64,000 nucleotides of DNA from Sinotaia quadrata. Taxonomy: Eukaryota > Mollusca > Gastropoda > Architaenioglossa > Viviparidae. Where the stretch lies: NCBI GenBank assembly GCA_028829895.1, contig CM054181.1, forward strand, positions 100,552,360 through 100,616,359, read 5' to 3'. The notes beneath the pieces were generated by a model, which ran no database searches, had not been told where the DNA came from, and saw only the letters and a program-made list of their open reading frames with translations. The translations under genes and the position numbers were made by a program. Positions 25,143 to 37,099 of this stretch are shown here, one piece after another (the first letter of the stretch is position 1; every line of letters begins with the position of its first letter).

Positions 25143-25208
25143 TCAATCTCGGTGGGCGTATTTGACATCAAAGGCAGGGTTGTCGAGTAAGAGGGAAGGT
25201 GGGCGAAG
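25143..25208 (-). CDS. Isolated last exon, membrane-receptor-like tail with DNPAFD
   Basis: The acceptor is GTGTAATGTTTCTAG. In the chosen phase-0 frame, 21 residues end in LLLDNPAFDVKYAHRD and a stop, with AATAAA about 60 bases beyond. NPxF/NPxY-type motifs are common in cytoplasmic tails of membrane proteins, so this could end such a protein. The other open frame starts one base later and runs much further, through AAAG|GTGTGA into a TTTG-type repeat. Upstream exons were not found. Confidence 0.4.
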   Translation of the reverse strand, partial: LRPPSLLLDNPAFDVKYAHRD

Positions 25209-25404
25209 CTAGAAACATTACACACTTTAGCAACTGACATGCGCGATTTGTCTAACCTTACAAGAACCGGAAGTGTCTGGCTGAGATATGTGTCCCTTTA
25301 AAATAATAGAGTACCGTGAAATGAAGCTGACTGGTGGGTCAGGCAGGACTAGTAGATTCTTTCGTGCCGTTTGTCAGTGGGCGTTCGTTTCGGACCGTCG
25401 CCCT
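25209..25404. other. Spacer
   Basis: No supported feature. A 29-residue plus frame begins at 25320 but has no further support. Confidence 0.4.
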
Positions 25405-25632
25405 AAGTAATGTATTTTACAGTAGTATAGGTTCGCTCGCAACTGTAATGTATTTTACAGTAGTATAGGTTCGCTCGCAACTGTAATGTATTTTACAGTA
25501 GTATAGGTTCGCTCGCAACTGTAATGTATTTTACAGTAGTATAGGTTCGCTCGCACCTGTAATGTATTTTACAGTAGTATAGGTTCGCTCGCAACTGTAA
25601 TGTATTTTACAGTAGTATAGGTTCGCTCGCAA
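25405..25632. repeat. 38-bp minisatellite, 6 copies, with inverted core
   Basis: GTAGTATAGGTTCGCTCGCA recurs every 38 bp, almost identical. Each unit has CTGTAA and TTACAG arms around six bases. Confidence 0.95.
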
Positions 25633-26299
25633 CTCTAAATATAAAACTTCCCACTCGATTAACAATTATCCACCAACTACACTGAGAAAGTCGCACCCAA
25701 CGGAGTAAAGCAAATATCAAACAGAGCCGTACCCCCAAATTAACATAATACAGAACTGAACCCTATGTGCTAACAACTGTTAAGTCCACACTCGTGCTCT
25801 GTGTGTTTTTATATATTATATGTAAAATATGTATACCATTATCATTAATACATTTAAATATGTATACCAATATCATTAATACATTATATGTAAATATGTG
25901 TACCAATATCATTAATACATTTATTTTATATTTAAATATTTTTATGTTATATGTAAATATTTGTACCAATATCATTAATACATTTATTTTATATGTAAAT
26001 ATGTATACCAATATCATTAATACATTTATGTTATATATATTGGTAGGAGAAAATCCAGTGTTTGGTTATAGCAGCAATAATAATTGTAATCGTTACAGTA
26101 ACAGCTTAAGAAATAGTAGCAGAAGCCATAGTAGAGATGGTAGTAGTGATAGGAGTAGCATTAGTAAGTATGCCAGTGTCAATAGTAACATTAGTGAGTG
26201 TGTAGATGTAACACTAGGAAAATAGTGTAGCAGTTTCTTAACTGGAAAACTTTGGACCTGAGCCGTTCATGATTTCTGGATGTTTCGGAATTTCTTGTC
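25633..26299. repeat. 44-bp minisatellite, then AGT/AAT trinucleotide-rich DNA
   Basis: ACCAATATCATTAATACATT recurs about 4-5 times at 25840-26035. From 26060 to 26220 the sequence is a degenerate AGTAGT/AATAAT run whose Ser/Asn-rich open frame is compositional. Confidence 0.75.
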
Positions 26300-26845
26300 C
26301 GTGTTCTTCATATACCTAAACTATATGGTAAATACGTGTCCGTGTTCTTCAAAACTGCATGTATAAATACATGTCCGTGTTCTTCATATACCTAAACTCC
26401 ATGTATAAATATATGTCCGTGTTCTTCATATACCTAAACTCCATGTATAAATATATGTCCGTGTTCTTCATATACCTAAACTGCATGTATAAATACATGT
26501 CCGTGTTCTTCATATACCTAAACTGCATGTATAAATACATGTCCGTGTTCTTCATATACCTAAACTGCAGGTATAAATACATGTCCGTGTTCTTCATATA
26601 CCTAAACTGCATGTATAAATACATGTCCGTGTTCTTCATATACCTAAACTGCATGTATAAATACATGTCCGTGTTCTTCATATACCTAAACTGCAGGTAT
26701 AAATACATGTCCGTGTTCTTCATATACCTAAACTGCATGTATAAATACATGTCCGTGTTCTTCATATACCTAAACTGCATGTATAAATACATGTCCGTGT
26801 TCTTCATATACCTAAACTGCATGGTAAATACGTGTCCGTGTTGAA
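26300..26845. repeat. 42-bp minisatellite, about 12-13 copies, with hairpin core
   Basis: CATGTATAAATACATG forms 7-base arms (CATGTAT/ATACATG) around two bases and recurs every 42 bp together with TCCGTGTTCTTCATATACCT. Long open frames on both strands (161 and 193 residues) are due to the 14-codon period. Confidence 0.95.
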
Positions 26846-27079
26846 ATTTCGCGTTTTCTGATAACGAGGCTCTTCTGTGTAAATTAATAGATGCTTTTAC
26901 TTCCCATTTGAAAAATAAATTTAGCTTCAAAGAGCTCTGTAAATTTTGTAAATTTTTTGTTCATACAAAACTGCAAGTGTTAAAAAGAAGTATTTTTATA
27001 ATTCAGTAAAATATTTATAACTGTTGTATAAATTAACTCGGAAACGGTGATAATACGATCTTTGTAACTTTGTTGTTGT
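26846..27079. other. Spacer
   Basis: AT-rich, no supported feature. Confidence 0.5.
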
Positions 27080-27330
27080 TTTAAATCAAATGATAACATT
27101 GGCAAATTTTAGCACTTAGTTTCCATGTAGTATCAAATCAAATGATAACATGGCAAATTTAGCACTTATAGTTTTCATGTAGTATCAAATCAAATGATAA
27201 CATGGCAAATTTTAGCACTTATAGTTTCCATGTAGTATCAAATCAAATGATAACGTGGCAAATTTTAGCACTTAGTTTCCATGTAGTATCAAATCAAATG
27301 GTAACATGGCAAGCTTCACTACTTGGTTTC
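27080..27330. repeat. 50-bp minisatellite, 5 copies
   Basis: TATCAAATCAAATGATAACA and CATGTAGTATCAAATC recur. Confidence 0.9.
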
Positions 27331-28554
27331 CATCTACTATCATTTCAAAATTAATATTTCTAACCAAATTTAGTGTTAACAGTTTTCTTGTGCGGGCGAG
27401 TTATTTTCGTCTGTGTTTTGCTTCTGCTATCTTCGTTTAGATTTCTAAAGAAATTTACTGTTATAAACTTTAATTACGAAATAACGAACGCATTAAACAC
27501 ACAACGTCATTACAACAAGCTATTATATTTATTGCACAAGACGTCTCTTGTATAGAACAAGTGAATTTTGAATAATACAAGAATGAAAAAATACAAAGCG
27601 GTGAAAGAATAAACGGGTGGAAAGAATAGAAAGGTAAAGTGTGAAAGGGTGCCAAGCCTGCAAGTGAGGTCAAGGGAACCCTCTATTCAGCTCCACCCAG
27701 ATTTCACTAGTATTTCTTTTGTTCCCTCTGACTAGGATAGGCCATTTTGCATGATTCATACTGCATATTGTTTATTTAATTTTGAAATTGTCAGAATCAA
27801 AAAAGCCAGACAGCAAATAACATACAGAAAATATGTACAGACAAATTCAAGGATAAAGAGATTGGTATACCTAACTATTTGTATAGATAGGTGCGTGAAA
27901 GGTTTTATATTTTCAGGATTAAATAGACAACTGTAAGTGAAACCTCGTGTTACAGTCGTAATAGTTGTAAATATCATTGCTCTGTATAAGCGGGAGAGGT
28001 AATATTCTCAGGATTAAGTACGGAAATGTAACTCCTAGCAGTCCGAATTGTCTCCAAATAATATTTTCAGGATTAAGTACAGAAATGTAACTCCATTGCA
28101 GTCCGAATTGTCTCTAAATAATATTTTCCTTAATGTAAATTTTTTTTAATGACTTTATACTTCGAAAATTAATCAAAACCACTTCCATTATTATAGAAAG
28201 TTGAGAGATATAGTAGTAAATGTAGAGGGTTAATAGGTATAGTGATAAATTTAGACTGTTGATAGATTTAGTACTTAATGTAGAGGGCTGGTAGGTATAG
28301 TGGGCTAATGATATAGTAATAATTGTAGAGGGCTGATAGATATAATAACAAATATAGAGGGCTGATAGATATAGTATTAAATGTGGAGGGCTGGTATAAT
28401 AATAAATGTTGAGGGCTGATGATATGGCAATTAGTGTAGAGATCTGGTAGATATAGTAATAAATGAAGAGGGGAGTTGAAAGGAAGTAGTTGTCATAGTG
28501 CAGGTAGGAAGAGGGATACGAAAAACGCCGTTGGCATAGTTATTTTTGTGTGTC
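27331..28554. other. Unassigned DNA with two degenerate repeats
   Basis: A 60-bp unit with TTTTCAGGATTAAGTAC is doubled at 28010-28130. A degenerate repeat of about 34 bp with TAGAGGGCTGATAGATATAG spans 28200-28460. Open frames at 27373-27673 lack splice support. Confidence 0.5.
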
Positions 28555-29110
28555 TGCATATTTACTTGAGTGTCTGCATATTTACTAGAATGCCTGTATA
28601 TTTGATTGAGTGTCTGCATATTTACTTGAGTGTCTGCATATTTACTAGAATGCATGTATATTTGATTGAGTATCTGCATATTTACTTGAGTGTCTATATA
28701 TTTATTTGAATGTATGAGTGTCTGCATATTTACTTGAGTGTCTACATATTTATTTGAATGTATGAGTGCCTTCATACTTACTTGAGTGCCTGCATACTTA
28801 CTTGAGTGCCTGCATATTTACTTGAGTGCCTGCATACTTACTTGAGTGCCTGCATACTTACCTGAGTGCCTGCATATTTACTTGTGTGTCTGCATACTTA
28901 CTTGTGTGCCTGCATACTTACTTGAGTGCCTGCATACTTACTTGTGTGTCTGCATACTTACTTGTGTGTCTGCATACTTACTTGTGTGTCTGCATATTTA
29001 CTTATATGTCTGCATACTTACTGGAGTGCCTGCATATTCACTTGTGTGTCTGCATACTTACTTGAGTGCCTGCATATTTACCTGTGTGTCTGCATATTTG
29101 AATGTCTACA
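28555..29110. repeat. 20-bp minisatellite, about 28 copies
   Basis: CTTGAGTGCCTGCATACTTA repeats every 20 bp with common TGTGTGTC variants. Because 20 is not a multiple of three, all three plus frames give the same cyclic peptide. Confidence 0.95.
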
Positions 29111-29139
29111 TATTTACTTGTGCACCTATGTATAATCGC

Positions 29140-29425
29140 GTGTACAGAGAGTAGTGAACTGATACAGTTGTACGAGTGCCTATGTGCACGATCACCTATT
29201 ACAGAGAGTAGTGAACTGATACAGTTGTACGAGTGCCTACGTGCACGACCACCTATTACAGAGAGTAGTGAACTGATACAGTTGTATGAGTGTCTATGTG
29301 CACGATCACCTATTACAGAGAGTAGTGAACTGATACAGTTGTATGAGTGTCTATGTGCACGATCATCTATTACAGAGAGTAGTGAACTGATACAGTTGTA
29401 TGAGTGCCTATGTGCACGAGTGTGT
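29140..29425. repeat. 57-bp minisatellite, 5 copies
   Basis: ACAGAGAGTAGTGAACTGAT and TATGTGCACGATCACC recur every 57 bp, so frames stay open. Confidence 0.93.
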
Positions 29426-29875
29426 GTATAGAGAGAATAGAGAGCGATACCGCTTTTGTTCGAGTGTGTATGCTTACGTACGGAAAGTTTTGTTATGAGT
29501 GTCGTCATACTATAATCTAGTTATTTTTTCAGGGGAGGATGATCTAAATTTTGTATATAACTTATCTTTTACATATTTCCTAGGAACCATTCCAGAGAAA
29601 TAAATTTAAGTGTCTTTAAAATATAATATATTAAAATTCCAGACTTTTTTTTGCAGTCAACATGCATTATTCTAAAAAAAAAATCCTTTCAGTTTTACTA
29701 TTATCTTTAGAGAGGTGTAGACTTATATATTTATTTGTAGTATTTATCTTTACTGTAGTTCGGATCACTTTTATTAACATTTGTCTAATTAAAAAATAAT
29801 AATATAATAGTTTTAATATTACAAAAGTATACAATACAATTTACCCACGCACATGACTAACGAGCAACACATTGC
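29426..29875. other. AT-rich spacer
   Basis: No supported feature. Confidence 0.5.
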
Positions 29876-30250
29876 AGCATGTAAGAACAGGACATACTTC
29901 AATATTTTACTTGTGTGGTACATGTAAGAACAGGACATACTTCAATATTTTACTTGTGTGGTACATGTAAGAACAGGACATACTTCAATATTTTACTTGT
30001 GTGGTACATGTAAGAACAGGACATACTTCAATATTTTACTTGTGTGGTACATGTAAGAACAGGACATACTTCAATATTTTACTTGTGTGGTACATGTAAG
30101 AACAGGACATACTTCATTATTTTACTTGTGTGGTACATGCAGGAAAACGTACTATCTAACAATGAAACACATTGCAGCATGTAAGAACAGGACGTACTTC
30201 AATATTTCTATTTTTACTTGTGTGGTACATGCAGGAAAACGTACTATCTA
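29876..30250. repeat. 43-bp minisatellite, 6-7 copies
   Basis: GTAAGAACAGGACATACTTC recurs. The flanking phrase AACACATTGCAGCATGTAAG occurs at both ends, suggesting a larger duplication enclosing the array. Confidence 0.92.
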
Positions 30251-30914
30251 ACACTGAATCCAAACTAGAAATGTTACCTTTGTTGTGCTGAAATATAGTC
30301 ATTTTCAGTCTTCTTTAACCGAGGTGACAAATAGACTTAGCTGGGCTGGACGTTTATGTTCCGATTTTAGTCCCTTCCGTGACTTTGCAGTGCACGATAG
30401 TTTTGCAGAGTTAAGATTCCTATTACAGGCAAATCTCTTTTATTTCGTGTTCACCATTTTCTCTTATCTGATCACTCTTTGCATGTATTGAAATATTGTC
30501 CGTACGTATTTTCATTAGCCGAAAACGGAGGGAATAAAGAGTCGCATACTTTTATATTGCAATTTCCGCCCACTTCCTTTGAAGTGTTTCCGCCTTTGCA
30601 TTTACTTTCTTTAGTCGTCTGCATCCAACTGTTACGTCATCATGTCACCCAGTTCGCGTGTGCTGTGGTTGAAAGCTAACGTACGCGCTAACACCTAACT
30701 GAATATGTGCGTCAGAATGTATTTTGAATGCAGCCAAGCGTCATTTTAACAAAGTCCGGCCTGTTTTCGGTTAAAAATAGAATGCAGCCTAGCCTTGTAT
30801 AATTAGAACGAAAGTTACCCTACCCCTTAGTCACCTTGCCTCGTGTCAATATTCGTGTCTCCGTCGACTGGCTTAGCTGGCGAGGAAGAAAGCCACCGCC
30901 TACAATGAAATAAA
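30251..30914. other. Slightly GC-richer unassigned segment
   Basis: Plus frames at 30285-30491 (behind CATTTTCAG) and 30479-30679 are open and not low complexity, but they overlap in different frames and no donor or homology is visible. A decayed element is possible. Confidence 0.35.
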
Positions 30915-31345
30915 CGTTTCATGACGGCCGCTGTAAAATTAAGTCACAGGTCTAACACATTTCATGAGGGCCGCTGTAAAATTAAGTCACAGGTCTAACA
31001 CATTTCATGACGGCCGCTGTAAAATTAAGTCAAAGGTCTAACACATTTCATGACGGCCGCTGTAAAATTAAGTCACAGGTCTAACACATTTCATGACGGT
31101 CGCTGTAAAAATTAAGTCACAGGTCTAACACATTTCATGACGGCCGCTGTAAAATTAAGTCACAGGTCTAACACATTTCATGACGGCCACTGTAAAATTA
31201 AGTCACAGGTCTAACACATTTCATGACGGCCGCTGTAAAATTAAGTCACAGGTCTAACACATTTCATGACGGCCACTGTAAAATTAAGTCACAGGTCTAA
31301 CACGTTTCATGGTGGCCGCTGTAGGATTAAGTCAAAGGGTCTAAC
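30915..31345. repeat. 43-bp GC-richer minisatellite, 10 copies
   Basis: CATTTCATGACGGCCGCTGT recurs every 43 bp, each with the self-complementary CGGCCG. Local GC is clearly above the flanks. Confidence 0.95.
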
Positions 31346-32019
31346 ACGTTTGATAGTTACAGAAACACAGGAATGCTAAAATAATATATTCAAATGTGGA
31401 ATTAAGTCACTGATTTAACATATTATCTGCTTACAGAAACATAAAAATATAATATATGGAATAGATAAATATGGAATTTTCACTAATTTATTATCTGCTT
31501 ATAGAAACACAAAATTACAATATATGGAATAGGTAAATATGGAATTTTCACTAATTTAATGTCTGCTTACAGAAACACAAAAGTACAAGTCAAATAAAGA
31601 ATTTTCACTAATATAGTGTCTGCTTACAGAAACACAAAAATACAAGCATGATAGCTTCAAATAAGGAATTGTTACTAATATATTATCTGCTTACAATAAA
31701 CCCACAAAAATACAAGTATGATAGCTTCAAATAAGGAATTGTCACTAATATAGTGTCTGCTTACAGAAACATAGGAATACAAGCCTGATATTCAATGGTC
31801 AATGTTGAATTAAGTCGCTAGTATGATATATTTACTAGTTATAGAAACAGGAATAAAAACATATACTGGTAGAACAACATTCTGGAATTATACACATTTA
31901 ACAGCAAAGAAGAATACAAACATATATAGATGGAATATATTCTGAAATTAGAGACATTTTCTGGCAAACAGGAATAAAAACATATACAGGTGGAACAATT
32001 CTGGAACATTTTCTGGCCA
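31346..32019. repeat. Degenerate repeats with CTGCTTACAGAAACA
   Basis: Diverged units of 60-70 bp share TATCTGCTTACAGAAACACA (31385-31800). A second family with GGAATAAAAACATATAC is present three times at 31850-32010. Confidence 0.7.
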
Positions 32020-32216
32020 GTGTTCAAACCGCTCTCGTGGAGCACTCTACAGAAATAAACTCAGCATTGATGTTTCTAAAGACTACATCAACATATATCC
32101 ATGAAGTTGTCTCCTCTTAAATTCATTCTATCCGTGCCTCAACACACACGAAGGAACTGACACATTTGCACTCATTCACACGCACACGCGCATGATTCAA
32201 TAATTAAGTTTCATAC

Positions 32217-32252
<36 letters not shown>

Positions 32253-33079
32253 CATGGGCACATATAAATATAAAATATTAAAGATTTACCTCCCTTACTC
32301 ACATCGTTGTCATGTAATGCGTGTGTCTTATTCACCCCCACGCGCGCAAAACACACACAACATAATGAAATAAATAATAACTTTAAAACAATTCAAAATG
32401 CCTAAGCTTAGGAAAATACTTCAGCCGTTAAACGCTGTTCTTTGAGTTGAGAAAGAAAACGAATTAAATTGATTTGCTAAGGTTTACCGGTAAACAAAAA
32501 TGTCCTATGACAGAGCACGATAGTGTACAACAGCAGTTTTTAAACTTCCTTTACAATTTTCACCCCAGGTGTTCGGCAAGCACAACCGTTGCAAACCGGG
32601 GATCATCCTAACTTAAACAACGACTTTTCGCACACTATGCATGATTTCCTTCTTAATTAACTTTCAGTGCAGATCTTTTAAGAGAAGTATGTAACCAAGT
32701 AACCATCAATGTACAATAAATACAATCATACACCAAGTATCCATCAATGTACAATATACACCAAATAACCATGAATGTACAAAGAATACAATCATAAACC
32801 AAACAACCATCAATCTACAATTTACAACCATGCACCAAATAAAATTAATAAGCTGACCGTTTCTTGATATTTTAGCACCGGCATCTTTCACGAGATATTC
32901 AAAGCTTGACTCTGCTCTTTGGTTTTGCAGATTTTTGGACAGTGTCAGTGAATAGGGTGAAGGTCAGCTTTCTTAGAGACTCAGCAGCAGTTTGTTTGTT
33001 TTGGCAGTTTAGAATAACCGATACGTCATCATGGGTTTTGTAATGTAAAGCGTTTATCGAGAGATATGGTTCTCATCCA
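32020..33079. other. Unassigned DNA with GT tract and a 35-bp repeat
   Basis: A GT run lies at 32220-32250. A degenerate repeat with AACCATCAATGTACAATA occurs at 32700-32840. No supported exon. Confidence 0.5.
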
Positions 33080-33295
33080 ATAATGCGATGGATAAGCTTG
33101 AAAGAATTTAGGCAGCGTACACAGAAAGAAAATGAAACTCTTGATGACTACATTCAGATAACGTTGAACATGGGCTCAGATCTCAATGCAACAGGACAGA
33201 AAATCGTGGAAGCAATTGTTTCAGCTTATTTAGTCATATTAAACAGTAATTGAAAAAGAACCCTACACTCTAAATGAAGAATTAAACTTTGCTCA
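33080..33295 (+). pseudogene. Ty3/gypsy-like gag fragment (fossil)
   Basis: The plus frame reads a charged helix-like stretch, including FRQRTQKENETLDDY and GQKIVEAIV, and then breaks at a stop. The R-x-Q-x(4)-E-T-x-D-D-Y pattern is typical of capsid-like Gag in LTR retrotransposons. The piece is truncated at both ends and runs into a minisatellite at 33298. Assigned by motif only, in association with the protease fragment 1.1 kb downstream. Confidence 0.5.
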
Positions 33296-33297
33296 GA

Positions 33298-33660
33298 TAT
33301 GGCACGCTTTCAGATAGAGCACGTTCTCAGATAGGGCACGGTCTCAGATAGGGCACGCTCTCAGATAGGGCACGCTCTCAGGGCAAGCTCAGAGATAGGG
33401 CACGTTCTGAGATAGGGCACGCTCTCAGATAGAGCACATTCTCAGACAGGGCACGCTCTCAGATAGGGCACGCTCTCATATAGGGTACATTCTCAGACAG
33501 GGCACGCTCTCAAATAGGGCATGCTCTCATATAGGGTACATTCTCAGGGCATGCTCTCATATAGGGTACATTCTCAGATAGGGCATGCTCTCATATAGGG
33601 TACATTCTCAGATAGGGCATGCTCTCATATAGGGTACATTCTCAGACATGGCTCGCTCTC
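33298..33660. repeat. 17-bp minisatellite inside the retroelement fossil, about 20 copies
   Basis: CTCAGATAGGGCACGCT repeats, with a later variant CTCATATAGGGTACATT. It directly follows the gag fragment, as if a piece of the element had been tandemly amplified. Confidence 0.93.
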
Positions 33661-34162
33661 AGAAGAAAGGTTTATAATAAAGCACGTGAGTCATTTTATA
33701 TACTTATTGCGGAGTTAAGCAAAACGTAAAATAACATAGATGCAAACTTATCCACGACGACTGATAGTAAAACTGTTGATGTCACATATGTTCCTCACTA
33801 GCCGAGTAAACTGATCAGCATCAATAGGATCAGTCAATCAAAATATTTTTCTTGTTATCTCTGGCATCCGATTTCCTCAACCTTATACACGTCGCTTTTC
33901 TACAAATGTGCAGTGAGTGGAGCCTGTGCAAGACACACAATAACTCACGGTGCAATGAGTGGAAACTGTGCAAGGCACACAATAACTCACGATGCAATGA
34001 CCGTCGTGCTAAACATTCAGTAGTATAGACAGCAAAGGCCCTCTGTACGTCTGCTTGATGAAGTCCACGGTCTCTCATTGCGTTTTTCTAAGATAAGATG
34101 TTTAACTGGGCTGGTCACCACCAAGGTGTACATTTTCAAAAATAGTAAGGACTAAGGTTACC
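33661..34162. other. Interior of the retroelement fossil, no clear coding
   Basis: A unit with GTGCAAGACACACAATAACTC is roughly doubled at 33900-33990. A minus-strand frame at 33830-34078 spans this repeat and is not called. Confidence 0.4.
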
Positions 34163-34790
34163 GTGTGCCATTCTCTTTTCATTGCAGGCCAAAACGCAAC
34201 ATTTTTGTCCGAACGAGCGCCTTTCGGAACATTGCCAAACACATGCAAGTCCATGCATTCAATTTTTCCTAAGGTTTTATGCAGACATAATCAGGCACGA
34301 CAATTTTTTTCTCTTCAAGGTATAAAGGTGATTCCCCGAAACGAGACTGGTTCTTGTCTAACCAATCAGGGAAAGCCATTGTCGTTCGGTCATAGAAAAA
34401 TAAGACTTGCAATAATTGTACAATATAGTTAAATGGTCCAGGCATTAGTCGACACAGGTCGTATGCAATCCTTCATTGACCTACGTCTGGATTACAACAT
34501 TGCAGAGAAAAGGCATGCAAACCATCCGTTTCTAATGGCTTTGGCGCTAGCAATATTCCTATTGACGACTTTGCACAGGTCACACTGCCCTTACATTTCT
34601 AATGGCCTTGGCGCTAGCAATATTCCTATTGACGATTATGCACAGGTCACACTGCCCTTACGTTTACACAAATCAGCGTCGAACTCGTTCATCCATGTTT
34701 GTCGTAGAAGGCATGCAGATACCTCTGACCAGAGGCAAGGTCTGCAGTTTAAAAATTGGTGTTACATTAGACTGTTAAGAAAACAATGAC
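34163..34790 (+). pseudogene. Decayed gag zinc-knuckle and retropepsin fragment
   Basis: The plus strand carries a disrupted region resembling a zinc knuckle at about 34180-34250. At 34433 a frame reads MVQALVDTGRMQSFIDLRL. The ALVDTG with a hydrophobic approach and SFI following is the signature of a retroviral-type aspartic protease. A segment of about 68 bp (TCTAATGGCTTTGGCGCTAG) is tandemly doubled at 34530-34665 within the protease. Stops and frameshifts separate the parts, and no reverse transcriptase follows, so this is a dead remnant. Confidence 0.6.
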
Positions 34791-35699
34791 GTTAAATGAT
34801 GGCGTGTTGATTGCTCCTCTTTTGTTGCTCTCGGTACACATTGATGTAAGTATAGCACGATTGACTACAATTCCTTGTAGAACAGAAACATTTCTGTCTG
34901 TCACTTTCTTGGAGTTTACGATTGACTACAATTGCTTGTAGAACAGAAATATATTTTCAAATAAGGTCGGGAAAAGTGTTGATATAGGCCTAATTGTGTC
35001 TTTGATCGGTTAAAATATTTTTTAAACTTTTGATGCTTACAGTTAACAACGTTCACAAATGAAGGGATTAGAGATTTGTATACATTACAATTTTAATATT
35101 GAAATTAGACATTGAGTCCTTCGTTCATGTTTGCACATTTCTAAATATAGGTTGCTGGAAAACTTGGCAAGTTGAGGAGATATGTACCGGAAGTAAGTTA
35201 TATTTTCTTTTATATTTTATATTTGACCTTTCAAAATATATACATCCTGGAAAAATTGTCAAAATGACAAGTTGTGCAATGGAAGTAAATTATCTTTTCT
35301 TGTTTTCATCTTTCTAAATGTATGCATGCTGGGAAACATGTTAACGTGACGAGTAGTGAACCAGAAGCTAACCTATCTTTTGCGGAAGTTAAACCTTTCA
35401 TACTATTTGACTTCCACTATGATTACTACAAAAGTAAGTTTATTCTTTAGTTTTATTATTATTAGTAGTAGTATTTATTACCATTACTGTGACGTCGACA
35501 CTCGTAGAATCCCGAGAACTTGATATTCGAAGCAAAGTTTTTTTATGATAATATTACATTCCATAAGGTGCGTTTTAAACATTAGACGGGGATAAGTGAA
35601 AACAAAGAGTAAAATATCCAGGTGAAGTGACCTCTACTAAGAAATTAACAAACAAATATAGAATAAGTCCTTCTAGCTTCTTTAGATATATATGTTATT
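34791..35699. other. Unassigned DNA after the retroelement fossil
   Basis: CGATTGACTACAATTGCTTG is doubled at 34855-34950. No reverse transcriptase or integrase motif was found, and no supported exon. Confidence 0.45.
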
Positions 35700-36070
35700 A
35701 AATAATTCACTGTAGTTTGTACATTTATCTTGAAAGAATTTAGTGTGAGGAATAATTCAATGTATTTTGTATGTACATTTGCCTTGAAAGAATTTAGTGT
35801 GAGGAATAATTCAACGTAGTTTGTATTTTTGCCTTGGAGAGCTTAGTGTGAGGAATAATTCAATGTAGTTTGTATTTTTGCCTTGAAAGAGCTTAGTGTG
35901 AAGAATAATTCACTGTAGTTTGTACTTTTGCCTTAAAAGTGCTTAGCGTGAGGAATAATTCACTGTAGTTTGTACTTTTGCCTTGAAAGTGCTTAGTATG
36001 AGGATAGTATGAGGAATAATTCATTGTAGTTTGTACTTTTACCTTGAAAGTGCTTAGTGTGAGGAATAAT
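35700..36070. repeat. 47-bp minisatellite, about 7 copies
   Basis: GTGAGGAATAATTCACTGTA and CTTGAAAGTGCTTAG recur. Confidence 0.9.
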
Positions 36071-36234
36071 TCAAATTTAAAAAATATTAAATAACTCTAT
36101 ACATTATTTTCCTAATTATGCCTTTTAATAATATTTGATTTAACATAATACATGGATTAATAGTTTACAAATATAAATGTAAGTGCCATTACAACAAAGT
36201 TATGCATATGTTTCCCAAAGAGTGCAGAAGCATG

Positions 36235-36670
36235 TACTCACATATACATACACACAGACATATACACACATAAACACATACACACAAATACACATACTCA
36301 CATATACATACATATACACACATATATAAACATATACACACATTTACATACATATATTCACATATACATATACACAGACATATACACACATAAATACACA
36401 TATACACACATAAACACATACACACAAATACACATACTCACATATGCATACATATACACACATATAAACATACACACATATACATACACATACATATACA
36501 CATATAAACATATACATACACCATGCATACAAATATACATACAAACAAATACACATACTCACATATACATGTAAATACACAAACACATATATAAACATAT
36601 ACAGACAGACATACACACATATATACACATATACTCACATATACATACACCACATGCACACACTCAAACA
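36235..36670. repeat. Degenerate (ACATATACAC)n low-complexity tract
   Basis: A mix of CACA, ACAT and TATA words. All the long Tyr/Val/Cys-rich minus-strand frames here come from this composition. Confidence 0.9.
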
Positions 36671-37011
36671 CACTTAAAATTCACGTTTACGAACACATTA
36701 AACAAACAATAATAATTCCATCATAAAGAAACATATTTAATTATTTCAACTGTTATCTAAGAAATTTCTTGACAATCATGAACAAATATTACCTTAGACT
36801 ATTTCTTTTTAATGAGAAAGCAAAAGATCTTAATCGAAAAGTCAAGTCAATTTACTTATTCACTATTGATTTTAAAAGAAAATCACCGAGATGCAAAAGA
36901 GATAAATGGTGATGCTTGTATTTTATTCATTAATTATTGGTTTATCCAATCTCTGAGACTTTAAACCAACGTTCGCCCACCATTGGAAATCAGTTGGTGG
37001 TCTTGAAGTGC
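36671..37011 (-). other. Spacer with 3' end signal for gene B exon 10b
   Basis: On the minus strand AATAAA lies at 36922-36927, about 85 bases after the stop of the last exon. No other feature. Confidence 0.45.
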
Positions 37012-37099
37012 CTACACTGACGTGTCCGCAGTCCTGCTGGTCTGTTGAAACTCGTAACGGCGGACCACATCACTGCTACAGCCTTCCACGTTTGTCAGA
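37012..37099 (-). CDS. Gene B last exon 10b, ends in DTSV (class I PDZ ligand form)
   Basis: The acceptor is CTTCCTTGATTGCAG. One base completes the codon left by exon 9, then 28 residues (LTNVEGCSSDVVRRYEFQQT and on) end in DTSV and a stop. S/T-x-V at a C-terminus is the classical PDZ-binding form. AATAAA follows about 85 bases later. The frame also stays open back through the adjoining 30-bp array, so read-through of the array is an alternative to splicing. Confidence 0.6.

Noticed and set aside
26060..26220. Ser/Asn-rich plus-strand protein end
   Set aside because: It results from degenerate AGT/AAT trinucleotide repeats.
26349..26930. 193- and 161-residue proteins on opposite strands
   Set aside because: Both are products of a 42-bp repeat whose period is a multiple of three.
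36189..36671. Tyr/Val/Cys-rich frames on the minus strand
   Set aside because: They come from ACATATACAC low-complexity DNA.
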